Assembly (NCBI GenBank): GCA_036873135.1
Contig: JAPTYO010000014.1
Coordinates: 21,102,952-21,166,951, forward strand
DNA from: Clarkia xantiana subsp. parviflora
Taxonomy: Eukaryota > Streptophyta > Magnoliopsida > Myrtales > Onagraceae
DNA: 64,000 bases
Reading direction: 5' to 3'
The translations under genes were made by a program, and so were the position numbers. This document shows positions 34,901-46,674 of this stretch, in pieces (within the stretch, counting starts at the first letter, position 1; the number at the start of each line of letters is the position of its first letter). The notes below the pieces were generated by a model. The model was given only the letters and a program-made list of their open reading frames with translations. It searched no databases and was not told where the DNA came from.

Positions 34901-36716
34901 CATTGAAAAGGCTGACGGATTTGCTGGTGTTTTCCCAGGTATATACATTCTGTAATGTCTGAATGGCTATGAAATAAATTGTTAGTTATTTTCGTATCGC
35001 ATGATGATGATGTTTCTGATAAACACAGAACACAAGTACGAGATTGTGAAAATCCTACAAGAAAAGAAGCATGTCGTCGGAATGACCGGGGATGGTGTCA
35101 ATGACGCACCGGCTCTAAAGAAGGCAGACATTGGAATAGCCGTGGCTGATGCTACAGATGCTGCAAGGAGTGCTTCCGATTTGGTGTTGACCGAGCCTGG
35201 GCTTAGTGTCATTGTCAGTGCTGTCTTGACCAGTCGAGCCATCTTCCAGAGAATGAAGAACTATACTGTAAGTATTTCCAAACTCTTTCCATTTTTTTTG
35301 TTTTTACAAACCGGATTGTATCATATGATATGATACACTCATTGAATAATCACATTGATTGAATATGTGCAGATATATGCAGTATCCATCACAATCCGTA
35401 TTGTGGTAAGTACTAATTAACATATTTAATACAACTTACAACATTTGTTTAGGATTCTAAAATACTGTCATTTTATCCGCAGCTCGGTTTTGTACTTCTA
35501 GCTTTAATCTGGGAATACGACTTTCCACCTTTCATGGTTTTGATTGTCGCGATATTAAACGACGGTACAATCATGACAATCTCCAAAGATCGTGTAAAGC
35601 CATCTCCAAGACCCGATAGCTGGAAGCTGAATGAAATCTTTGCGACCGGGGTTGTGATTGGAACATATCTAGCTTTGGTTACTGTTTTCTTCTACTGGAT
35701 TGTCATTGACACCACCTTCTTCGAGGACCATTTTGGTTTAAGATCTTTGAAGACCAACAGCGAAGAAGTGTCGTCTGCTGTGTATCTCCAAGTGAGTATT
35801 ATCAGTCAGGCATTGATTTTCGTAACCAGGAGTCAGAGCTGGTCGTTTGTGGAGAGGCCTGGAGCTTTACTGATGATCGCTTTCGTGCTAGCTCAATTGG
35901 TAAGATCCATCAATCCCTAAACTACAAAACATTTAAATTGTCTCTGTTAAAAGATAAGATTAAACTAGACAGTTGTTTAAGTGGTCTGTCTAAAATTCTA
36001 CATTGTATCAGATCGCGCAGATTATGTTTTAGGACAGTTGGTCAGTCTAAAATTTCACAGTCTTGATGATTGATTGATTTTGATACATAAATTTGTAATT
36101 TTTGCAGGTGGCGACACTGATTGCTGTGTATGCAAACATTAGCTTTGCATATATCAGTGGAATCGGGTGGGGATGGGCAGGACTTATATGGCTGTACAGT
36201 TTAGTGTTCTACTTCCCACTGGACATCATCAAGTTCATGGTTCGGTACGCTTTGAGCGGAGAAGCATGGAATCTACTATTCGACAGAAAGACAGCATTTA
36301 CATCAAAGAAGGATTATGGAAAGGAAGATAGAGCTGCTCAATGGGCACTTTCTCAGAGAAGTCTGCAAGGTTTGGCTGCTGCAGATTTGGAGTTCAATGG
36401 CCGCAGATCACGATCCTCCCTCATCGCTGAACAAGCCCTACGACGTGCAGAAATTGCCAGGTGACCCTTTATTTTATCTACCTTTTCTTCCAATAAGATA
36501 TTTTACAAGATGATATTTGTGAGAGATTTTCAATATTCCCTACAAAACCCGTCCCTAAAAAACAGAGCAACTTTCTTATAGTGTTCCATGATGAGCTGAT
36601 ATAAACATTTTTGTTACAGGATCGGGGAATTGCACACTTTGAAGGGACACGTAGAGTCGGTTGTGCGGCTCAAGAACTTGGACCTCAATGTGATCCAATC
36701 GGCTCATACGGTTTGA
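31986..36716 (+). CDS. P-type H+-ATPase, AHA10/PH5-like
   Basis: Seventeen exons with GT-AG borders join in frame: 31986-32051, 32141-32260, 32347-32445, 32705-32842, 32934-33248, 33403-33609, 33710-33829, 33914-34033, 34130-34252, 34341-34445, 34541-34685, 34777-34938, 35029-35267, 35373-35405, 35483-35899, 36108-36460, 36620-36716. The product is 952 residues, normal for P3A pumps, which export H+ using ATP. Key motifs: TGES (actuator), CSDKTGT with the phosphorylated Asp at about 337, KGAPEQ (nucleotide binding), TGDQ, and [10 protein letters not shown]. The C-terminal regulatory domain keeps the penultimate Thr for 14-3-3 binding but ends SAHTV. Most family members end in YTV; Arabidopsis AHA10 ends AHTV by memory. 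Members of that clade (AHA10/TT13, petunia PH5) acidify vacuoles in pigmented or tannin cells. The subgroup call is inference. Confidence 0.95.
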
Positions 36717-37318
36717 ATGAGAGCTAGCAGTAGAAGAAGAATCTTAATTTTTGTGTTATGAGGAGTGATTGAAATGGATTCAATCGGTTTTCCCTCCGAA
36801 CATCATCAGACAAAAGGGGCAGTCCAATGCCTAAACTAGTTAGTCTTGTATTTCTATGTATTTATTTGATGTGTTGCTTTTAAGCATGTTCTGCAATTAT
36901 TTTTGTTGGATATATACATAAAAAAAGTCAAGGACTACTACTACCATTTCCGGTTGGGAAAATTATTGTCTCATGTAACTAGACAGCAAGTTTGCATCAA
37001 TAAATTGGTTCTTGATCATGCACATGATACACACGAGCGAAGATTTTTGGTTATTGTTACCTTGTAGTCAACTTCGTTTTTGCTGCTAACCACCTTTCTG
37101 TTGAAGAAGATGATCTTATTAGTGTATCTAATAAAAGAAGATACACAACCTAAGTGTAATAAAAGACACAATTATTATTGGAATTGGAACCAATATTCTT
37201 CCACCACCAACATATGACGATGACCTTTTTTTTGTTCTTGGCCACTATGACGATGACCTATTGAGTATCTATCTGAAGTCGCCTTACAATGACACGGGAA
37301 AATCTTGTGTAGGGATAG
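36717..37318 (+). other. 3' flank of the H+-ATPase gene
   Basis: No ORF is supported. The 3' UTR and poly(A) region is probably within 36717-36990 ('gcatcaataaattgg' at about 36994). Confidence 0.4.
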
Positions 37319-38239
37319 TGTTTATACCGTCCCAATTACACTGCACCACGTGGCACGTATATAAAACCTTAATTTTGGGTTCTCTCTCTTTGTTTTTTTT
37401 TCTTTTGTTTTTTTTTGGCCAAAATTTTATTTTTCTTTTGTTGCAAAAACTGTTAATCCAACATTTCTCTCTCCTTAATCTTTATTGATAATCAGCCAAA
37501 GAAATATTCATTTCCTCTTCATTAAAAAAAACATTTCCTCAATTTATTTTCTTTACCTAACTATTTACCCTTTTTTGAAAAAAATAATAATAATAACAAA
37601 ATCAACGACAATGAAGATATTATCGTTATTATAGTTGAGTTTCCCGTTTAAATTCAATTTTTTTTATTCATATTTTCTCATTTAGACTAATTTGTAAGTT
37701 CTCTTCCATTGTTTTGATTCAATCAAATTTTGCTAAAATTAAAGTTTCAAATTTTATTCAGTAATGCTAGCAAAACAAAAGAAATGACGACAACACTTTA
37801 ATTTTTTTTTTGCCAAAAAAAGTTTAATCAATAAGAATTTAATAACTAGTAATGGTTCGTATTTTTATTAATTTATTATGATGATTTTTTTATTTCACGC
37901 ACTATTTCAGTAATTAAACTTAATAAATATCCGATGTTATTGCAATATGATAAACTGATAACAAAATTTTAATTTAAACTAGAATCTGAACTATAGCTAT
38001 AGCATTATTTTGTTAGAATTTTGGCAAAGAAAAAACAACAGTAAATAATAAGAAAATGAAAAAAAAAAAAAAAAAAAAAAAGTGAGAAGGGATTTTACTT
38101 TATTAAAAAAGAGAGAGAGAAAAGAGAGAAATGTTTGATTTTTAATTTTTGCAAACAGAAAAAATAAAAAGAAATAGAGAGAGAATAGAGAGCATTTACT
38201 TGAGTGCCACGTGGCGCAGTGTAATTGGGGAAAGACACC
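37319..38239. mobile_element. Inverted-repeat element, about 920 bp
   Basis: The left end (GTGTTTATACC, then CCAATTACACTGCACCACGT) pairs with the right end, whose complement reads GGTGTCTTTCC and then CCAATTACACTGCGCCACGT. Similarity continues inward for roughly 150 bp (gcaaaaa...aacatttctctct). The middle is AT-rich with homopolymer runs and no ORF. I could not define a target duplication, so the superfamily is open. Confidence 0.65.
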
Positions 38240-38417
38240 TTTTATATATATATAACAATAATGGCTCCGTGGCCTGCGCTCCTTATAAATATCGAGGGAG
38301 CTCATTAAAATATTTATCCAAATATTAAAAGGACAAAATATATATAGTGCAGAAAAACCTCAAAAAGATGCTTAAACTTATGTCTTGATTGGATCAATAT
38401 TAATAGAGAGTTAAAAG

Positions 38418-38983
38418 TAGGGATGGGCACTGAACCGGTTCAGGCCGAACCGGTTCCGGACCGGACCGGAACTGTTTTAAACGGTCCGGTCCAATAATAA
38501 CTAGGGTTTTTTTTTGGCTTAGGTTGGTCTAAAAAAAACTGGACTGGTTTGAACCGGTCCAGAACCGGTCCAGAACCGGTTTTGGACTGTTTTTTAAAAA
38601 AACAAGTTCTGGACCGGTTTTGTATGTCGGACCGGTTTTATCAATAAAAATCGGTCCAAAACCAGTCAAAACCAGTCAAAACCAGTCAGAAACCGGTCAA
38701 AACCGGTCAGAAACCGGTCAAAAACTGGGTTTTTAAAAAAAAAAAAAAAATTCGGTCAAAAAGTTTTTTTTTTTTTTTTTTTTTTTACTAAAAAGCGGTT
38801 CAAAACCGGTCCGGTCCGGACTGGTTTGTTGGACTGGTTTGGTATACCCCTTGGACTGGTTCCAATTTAGGGGTAAAAAACCAGTCCAAATTGGACCGGT
38901 CCACTCCGAACCGGTTCAAAACGGTCCGGTTCCAGACCAGTTCCGAACCAGTCCGGCCGGACCGTTTTTTTTGCCCAAGCCTA
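38418..38983. mobile_element. hAT-like MITE, 566 bp
   Basis: The element starts TAGGGATGGGCA and ends TGCCCAAGCCTA, a 12-bp imperfect inverted repeat. A perfect 8-bp duplication GTTAAAAG (38410-38417 and 38984-38991) flanks it. The whole body is a dense array of ACCGGTT/AACCGGTCC motifs on both strands. hAT transposases bind short subterminal repeats of this kind. No ORF. Confidence 0.9.
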
Positions 38984-38994
38984 GTTAAAAGAAA

Positions 38995-39693
38995 CTATAA
39001 ACTATCTGAAATTCGCATATGTAAGATTTTGATAACTGAAATTTAAAATGTTGATATTAAATGTCTGAAGTTAACTTTTGTTGAATTTGATATCTCCTGT
39101 TAGATTTCTTATTGAGCCGAGCCAAGCTCAACGGGCCAACAGAGAGTAACCATATATGCAAGTGGGGTTCCATGATCCTAAAACCAATCGGTGATAGGAG
39201 GAGGTGGTCCACTTGCCTATATATTGTTCTATTGTACAGATTCCAACCAGTGTGGTACTCCAAACACACGGTGTAGGTCTATTTCAACATCTCCGTCCAA
39301 CTTTGCAGTTAAAATAGACAGATTTTAGTCATGTGTTTGTCACGCGACCCGATAAAAAAATAAATCACAAAATTACCCCTAGTAGAGTGGTGGCCGGTAT
39401 GAGTCAGTGATGGCCGGTCGTCCGAGCAATGGTGGCCAGAGTTGTGGTGACGGTGACCGAAGTTGTGGTGGCAATGGCCGGAGTTGTGGTAATGGTAGCC
39501 GGCCGAAGTAGGGTGGTCGTCGGCCGAAGTAGGGTGGTCGCTGGCCGGTCGAAACATAATAGTATAAATGGCAATTTTGACATTTTGCATCATTTAGTAT
39601 TTCAACTAAAGTGAAACATTAGACATTCCATATCAACATTTTAAATTTCAGACACCAAAATCTTATATGGAGCAAATTTCAGACAATTTATAG
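38995..39693. mobile_element. Long-inverted-repeat element, about 700 bp
   Basis: About 110 bp at the left (ctataaactatctgaaatt ... ctgaaatttaaaatgttgat) is repeated in reverse complement at the right (39580-39693). The middle is GC-richer (39390-39560) with 'ggccgga/aagttgtggtg' motifs. Mutator-like MITEs have such long ends, but the flanking duplication is not clear because the hAT MITE lies 3 bp from the left end. Confidence 0.7.
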
Positions 39694-41347
39694 GATCTTA
39701 ACCGTTTAAATATAAATATTACATTGGTCTAAAAATTCACTAGAAGTTCGTGACTACGACTTTACGAGAATACTATTTTCATTGTACTACATACGTCATA
39801 ATATCTATATAGAAATTTGCAAGATTTTTAGAGATATGTTTAAATATAAAGGGTCTTTTTATGTCTATTAAAGTTTCATAATAATAATAATACAACAAAT
39901 CGATAACAGGGTCGGACCATGTGTCGGCTAGGGTACGTTTTCTTGTTCGGCCGGTCGGATACGGTCTGATCGCAGTCAGATCGATGGTTCACCTATTACA
40001 CAAATTAATATTTTATAATTCAGTCTAATTACTTTAAGTAAAATATATTCCGCAACACAATTATTTTGAATAAAAAAGTAATATTTCTTTTAAAAAAAAT
40101 CAATATTGGTACAAAGAGGTCCAATATTGACACAAAAAAAAAAAAAAAAACTAAATGATGATTCAGTCTGATTCTCTTCAAAAAAATTCTCATTTTATTT
40201 TCAGAATTTTTTTTCGTTATCTATGATTTTGAATGTACAAGCACGCGAATCACACACGTTAGTAATACGTGAGATCGTAACACGTAAACGGTACTAACTT
40301 CGTTCGGTGTGGCGCGTGTGGTTGCAGAGGCGATATCGATTAGCGTCGGTTCGGAATCACAGCGAAGTGGGGATGCCGTTCGAAGAGGATGCATTACATA
40401 ATTGGAGCGCACATCGGGTCTCCACAGTTGATAACCCAAAGACGAGGTAGTTAGGCACCGGAGCTCCGACACAAGAGGAGGACGTTGAAGACAACTTCAG
40501 ACTAATCCAACACTATAACATATATAGATATATATAGGCACGATGGCGGCTACACACTTCAGAAGTGTGTCACTTTAATCCCAAAATTCGCACCTCTTAT
40601 GAGTGCAATATTTCATACATTTATATTTGTGAACAGGCAGAGCGTTGACTCGACTGCTTCCTCGACCGCTTCGCTTAGTATTGACCTGCAAAAACAAGTT
40701 CACCTACTTACCGGTCTTTTCATCAGAACGAACTAGCTAGGAATCCAGTTCCCCGTCGGATCCAATTTTGATAACATTGCAATAAATATTGTTTATAGAT
40801 TTGAAGTTTATCTACGCTACACGGTTGAACGATTTGTAATTTTAATCAATTTATAATGATTTGCCTACACTTATAATATTAGCAGAAAATCACTTCGATA
40901 GTTCAATGACTCTCCTACACTATGGCTCCCTTATACGTTTTCCAACTACACAAGATATGTTTACTTCTACATTTCATCATCAAACAACTTCATTTTTGTC
41001 AATATTTCTTCAACTTTTTACACCTTAAGTTAAATTACATCAATTAAGATGACTAAATATAAAATTTATTTTATATTAAATAACCTACCCGTGAAGTGCA
41101 CTAATATTTATCGAAATTTTTATTTACATTACATACTAGTTACATAATAATGATTTAGTCGATGCAAATAAACAGCAACCATACATACATTAAACAAAGT
41201 ATTAGTATATACTAAAACATAATTACTAAACAGTTATTATTACATTAAATTTCTAATCCAGCCTGATGTGCGATGAAGCAGCTAGTGATTATTATTATTA
41301 TTATTCGAAACCAGGGGCAGGGAGGGGTTATAGCAGATAGAGAAAAT
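39694..41347. other. Intergenic DNA, no gene recognised
   Basis: 40200-40550 is GC-richer and has no supported ORF. 40700-40790 resembles 4200-4310 (ggtcttttcat ... taacattg), probably two copies of one repeat. 40800-41240 is AT-rich. Confidence 0.4.
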
Positions 41348-43512
41348 TCAAGTCTGGAATAAGGACGTATTCTTGGCGAGCCTAATGGAAGTGACGTAAT
41401 TGGTGGGGGAATGAGCAGAAAACCCAGGAAGCACAACACCAACAACTCTGGACAATATCGAGAACCACCCTTCTTTATAATCCGGTCCATATACATATCC
41501 CATCACCAGACCTCTTATCAGCTCCCACGCCCCATTTATGTGCACCCCAACCGCATTTCTCACTGTAAAGAAGTTCTTGTTCGGCTCCTCATCCACTTTC
41601 TTCAAAACCAAAACAAACCCACTCAGTCAGTATGTAAACATGAACCCGAAATCAAAAAAGAATAAGAAAAATTACCTTCTCATTGAACAAGCTATCATAA
41701 TAGATGCACACTCCGAAATGCTTGTACAGAAATGTATTATCATCATACGGCAACCTCGGCACAATATCGTTACAGTAAACTACCCTAAAGTATCTCGGTG
41801 ATGGGAAATGCAAATGACCCTCCATGAAACTACGAAGCTGCCTATCCCCGACTCTCGGCTGCCCAAATGTATACACGCCCAACAACCTGTCCATCAATTC
41901 AGTCTCCTCGTGATAAAGCAACACCGTCGGGAACAAGATCGCGAGGGCACCTCCTAGGCTGTGGCCCGTCACTACGAATTTAGCATTCTTGTGTTCCTCG
42001 ACCAACATTTTCAACTTAGCTCTTACGTTGTAATATGCACTCTTTTCTCCCATTAATGTTGGTTGGACATCTTCATTGCTCTGCCTCAGATTCATTAGGT
42101 TGTTTCGGAAGGTGACTGTGTCCGTCCTGTTACCCAACCCTAGAGCTTCTAAGAACCCCATGTGGACTTTTCCCAACTTGGGGATTTCGTACCAGGAGTA
42201 GTCAAAATCCGTGCACCAATCATCCGCATCGAATGGTTCGGTGCCTCTGAAGGCGATGATGATCAGATTTGCATCTTCAGACTTGTCACATTGTATGAAA
42301 ACTTGGGTTGACTGTTGCTTTTGGTAATCTATGTATCATCAACTACTCAAAGTTAATCTTCTCAAATATATATATAGAAAACCAGTTGACAAAAAAACCT
42401 CACTTACCATTCCAACAGTTGAAGAAGTCCACAAAATGCATCTGCATAAACAGAAATACTAATTATATTAATAAACAATAGGGATGATGCAGAGATATAA
42501 GGAGTAGTGAGAGTGATGTGCCTTCCAGTGAAGAGTGACGACATTCCGGACAACTTTCGCATTCTCATAAGCTAGCTTTGAAGACATTATGCACAAGTCC
42601 ATCAAAGCTCGATTCCCCAACTCTGCAGTTATTATCATGTCTGCCTCGCACCCATCTTCAGACAGGCTTTGGCATCGGTAAAGATCGATTCGCCCATCCA
42701 AATGCCCGATGGTGCTGATAAAAGTCTCTGTGCCTCTGTGAGGAATTACCACATTTCCTATTAACACCAACCACGAAAATCTCCATTATATTACATTCTT
42801 CTTCTTCTTATGCTTTTTTGGAATTTAACCAACTTATAAGGTGAATTAAACTCTGTTATAAACCGGGGAGCTAATAAAACTTGTTGATCTGGATACTTCA
42901 TATAATAGCAGCTTAATAACTTGAATACTTAAACATCATTCTACAACGCTATACCAAAATAAGGAAACACTGCATAATGCATTATTCAATATTCAATCTA
43001 AGAGGGAATCCTAAAAACCAGCAGCAACAGCAGCAGATTCGGCAATAATACCGACCAACCAACTAAGTGTAGCTACTTCAACTTGTGTGAGTGAATTTGT
43101 GGTCAACAGAGATGGGTAATATTGATAAAACACACAATGTATACTTCAATTCAACCAAACTAATAAATAAAAAATCCAACATTTTACCGTGGAAGATATT
43201 GGCGAGCAAACCGAAAAAGTCGCCGTTCATGGAGAGAAGATTTAGGATGAAATCAACAACAAAACCAATCCACTCGATGGGCTTGGCAAAGAAAGTAAGG
43301 ATCTTCCGAACAATTACGGAGACGACGATGATCCATCGGTGATCTGCGGCGGCCTCGTGCCGTAAACCCTCGTCGGAGCTGTCCAGGAACAGAGCCCCAC
43401 TCGTTATGTCCTCCCATGCGGCGTACTTGAGCAAATCTGTCAATCCGGCTCTGTTTGGGTCAACGTTTAGGAACGGGAAAACATCGGCGGTACACTCCAA
43501 TTCAGGGGCCAT
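41348..43512 (-). CDS. Class 3 triacylglycerol lipase, OBL1-like
   Basis: Five minus-strand exons join in frame: 43512-43188, 42757-42522, 42441-42408, 42328-41676, 41599-41348, giving 499 residues. An N-terminal hydrophobic stretch (IIVVSVIVRKILTFFAKP, then IEWIGFVVDFILNLL, residues 61-95) precedes the Lipase_3 domain. The nucleophile elbow is GHSLGG with Ser322. Asp386 (NDIVPRLP) and His436 (VGVHINGAWELIRG) complete the triad. AFRGTEPFDADDW is a family hallmark. Arabidopsis OBL1 sits on oil bodies and hydrolyses stored triacylglycerol, notably in pollen tubes; the same role is likely here. Oddity: the second intron has a GC instead of GT donor (42521-42520), while its acceptor is normal and the frame is kept. 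Confidence 0.92.
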
Positions 43513-44346
43513 TGTGATTGATTGTCTGTGTAACCCTTGTTTGAGTTTTGCTGCTTAAATCGGACAATGTCAGCTTGCTGGTGAATACTGGGTTTGCTGC
43601 TTTGGGAGAGAAAGTGACCAAGATAACTAAATTAATGCAATATATAATAAATGTCAGTTACATTCAAGTAAATTGACCGTGATGAGGACGGGAGGATGGC
43701 GTTGTTTGCCGCGTGTGGAACTGAAAGCAACCCAACAACACTAAACTGATAATCATTATTACCAAAAAAACATACACATCCGATATAAATTATATACATT
43801 TCTTGTCCCGGTTAATATTATAACAATCATAACAAGAATAGAAATGTAAAGTAGTGTAACAATGTATTGACCTACACGAAAACACCATTTTGTACATCTC
43901 ATTTTATCATCTAATCCAATCTAAAAAAAATATATAATTCTACTTTATAAAACTAAATAAACTGGCAAATTCTACATCTTTTCCCTTATATAATTTGAAA
44001 GCGTATACCTTAAAGTGTGTATAATTGTGTCACCTAACAGAACATACAATTCAGAGGTTTATTTATTTATTTATTTTTCAATTATTAAATACTATGATAT
44101 AATTTTATAATTATATTTATTTAATATAATATTATCTCATCTTAAAAATGTTAATCAAGTAGTAAAAAAAATTCTATGGTATTTTAATTTACGCATATTT
44201 TTTTATGTAAACTTAGATATGAAGAATTTACAATAGTATATGATAACATATATTTCAAACGTTATTATATATTAATAAAAAAAAATATAATGCATACGTC
44301 CTCATAATATTTAATTTAAAAACAAATTTTCACCAAAAGTATAAAT
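43513..44346 (-). promoter_or_regulatory. Upstream flank of the lipase gene, then AT-rich DNA
   Basis: The lipase promoter should lie just right of 43512. No box was chosen. Beyond about 43740 the DNA is AT-rich and no gene is seen. Confidence 0.35.
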
Positions 44347-45441
44347 TAATAACAGTTGCTAGGATCGAGATCCTAACTAGGATCGTTTCATGGTAGGATC
44401 GAATTATTCGTAGGATCGAATTGTTCGTAGGATCAGATCGTGGATCGTCAGATTCTACAAGAATTATAAAATAACATATAATATATAAATAATTTTCTGG
44501 AATTTTTTTTATAATATTAGATTAATATATACAAATTACTATTTATTACGTAAATAAATAACAACTACAAAGGAATCCATTAATACTTATACTGATTTAT
44601 TCTGGTAGAAAAACAACACTTGTACGGATAATCCAGATCCGATCACCACTTCGAACCGAGTATTGCGGGACCATAACGAGTACCGGAGCGCCTCACCGTC
44701 TAACTCGCCACATACTCGTTTGTCGGATAAACGAAGTAATGCTGGACCACCAACATGGGCGCCCCCCCCCCCCTCCGGGAGATATGATAAAATTAAACTG
44801 TGATGCTTAATACGATATCGCCACAGGCCACGGCGGGCGGGACTTGCGCTCTAGCCCGTAATACGATCGGTGAGCTTGTTGGAGGATGTAATCAGTTTAC
44901 GAGGGGGCCGAGAATTCTGGAGCTTGAAATAAGGATGTGGAGCGTGGGATCGAACCGGCAATCGCGAATGGGTGGCACAACGTCATTGTCGAATCTGATT
45001 CATCGGAAGTCATCCAGCATCTAAAGATCGAGGCATATCGGCCAAACTGGAGGATCAGTACACAGATCAGTAACGTACTTAACAGGGTCAATCGTTTAAG
45101 CAGTGTTGTATGGTCTCTGATTCCGCGTAACACAAATGAATGCGCTAATGAATCATCTTTTAAAAAAAAAAATACTTATACCGATTTATCAAAATTATTT
45201 TCGATATAAAATATTCTTATCAAATATAATAGTACATTAAATCTTATAATACTAAATATTATAAATGATTATGAATAATTATAACATACTACTCTAAGTC
45301 AATATGTTTTCTTATTTCAACAAAAAAAAAAAAAGAAGAAAATGTTAGAAGGTGATAGATAACTTGCCCCGTGAAATTTTAAAATATGCTTAAAATCTTT
45401 TAAAAGTTGAGAAAAATCAATTTTGCCACTCTAATTTTATA

Positions 45442-45479
<38 letters not shown>

Positions 45480-45741
45480 CGTTAATATGCTTAATCCGAA
45501 ATTAATTATCGACTTCATTATTACCTATGAATGATTTTATGTTAACTTGAATCGTAAAATCATATGATCGTTTTACTTAACTAGGATCGTAGAATAGTAA
45601 GATTCTAAGTTTATGATTATGATCATTTAAGATCCTACGAGATTAAGATTCTACAAGGAATCGAGATGGTTTTACTTCACTGAGATTGTAAAGTCGTAAA
45701 ATTCTTTAATCTGGATCGGGATCCTGACAACCTTGTTATTA
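44347..45741. mobile_element. Inverted-repeat element carrying an RNase H fragment
   Basis: The left end (TAATAACAGTTGCTAGGATCG) and the complement of the right end (TAATAACAAGGTTGTCAGGATC) match over about 28 bp. Both margins are full of 'aggatcg/gatcct' motifs (44355-44440 and 45580-45725). Many plant DNA transposons have such repeated subterminal motifs. The middle includes a decayed RNase H sequence. No target duplication was identified. Confidence 0.6.
44775..45165 (+). pseudogene. Decayed RNase H domain of a LINE-type element
   Basis: Readable pieces are LARNTIGELVGGCNQF (44850-44900), then in another frame ERGIEPAIANGWHNVIVESD, SSEVIQHLKIEAYRPNWRI and SLIPRNTNECAN. They follow the order of the RNase H domain in plant non-LTR retrotransposons. 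Stops and frame changes break it. A C-run at 44762-44774 precedes it. Confidence 0.65.
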
Positions 45742-46258
45742 GATAAGTTTTCATTTAACTCAGAAGTCTATTATTACAAGATTCAAATTTAAGCGTCTTA
45801 CACAATATTAAAAATTAATTTATTAAATCGTTAATGGTTTTAATTTCTGTTCTAAAATATCACTATCTTTTTGTGAGTTTCAAGTTTTTAGTTTGATAAT
45901 CCAATGTTATTGATAAACTCAGTGATATTCAAGGTAATATTGGAGGAAACTTGTTAAAACTTTTTTTTTTTTATACCAAATCTTGTTAAAACTTAAGGGA
46001 CTTGTTAAAACTTAAGCGACTTGTTATATACATGTAATATAAATAGGGAAATAATTATTTACCACACTCAAATAATCAATTCGTTTTCTCAAGTCAGGAC
46101 TATACTTGAAATACATCTCACACTCTATGAAGTGAGCTTTATTGCAGTTCAAGTTTTTTTAGAAAAAAGGAAATTTTACAAGAACGGAAAATTGCACAGA
46201 ACCAAGAATCGATCTAACCAAAGTTTAACCGGGACTTGTAGATAGATACCCACAGTTA
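45742..46258. other. AT-rich DNA
   Basis: No gene is seen. The phrase 'gacttgttaaaacttaag' is partly repeated near 45960-46020. Confidence 0.5.
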
Positions 46259-46674
46259 GAGCATCCACAATGGTTTTACATAAATTGTATTCTTTAAAGT
46301 TGCCACGTAGACATTTATGTACACTTTAAGTAATACGTAAATTTAAGACACACGTAAAAAATATTTTCTCTGCAATCGTATTACTTAAACATATTTCTTA
46401 AATATATTTTATTATTAAATTTTCCAATAACCACCAATAATATATTAACATTAATTATAAAATGATTAATTTATAATAAAAAATTGGTTACGTAATACAT
46501 AGTGCATTACTTAAATTTAAGGAATCATTTATGTAAAAACATAAATTTACGTGTGGGTCCCATCTTTAAGGAATGCTATGTAAAACCACTGTAGATAGTT
46601 TTTGTTGTTTTACTTAAATAAACATGTAGGACCCACGTTTACGTAATCTTTACGTAATACCACTGTGGATGCTC
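46259..46674. mobile_element. Tourist-like MITE, family B copy 1
   Basis: The 416-bp element begins GAGCATCCACAATGG and ends in the complement of GAGCATCCACAGTGG. TTA flanks both sides (46256-46258 and 46675-46677). A second copy starts at 59314 and shares most of the first 300 bp (for example 'aaagttgccacgtagacatt'). No ORF. Confidence 0.85.
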
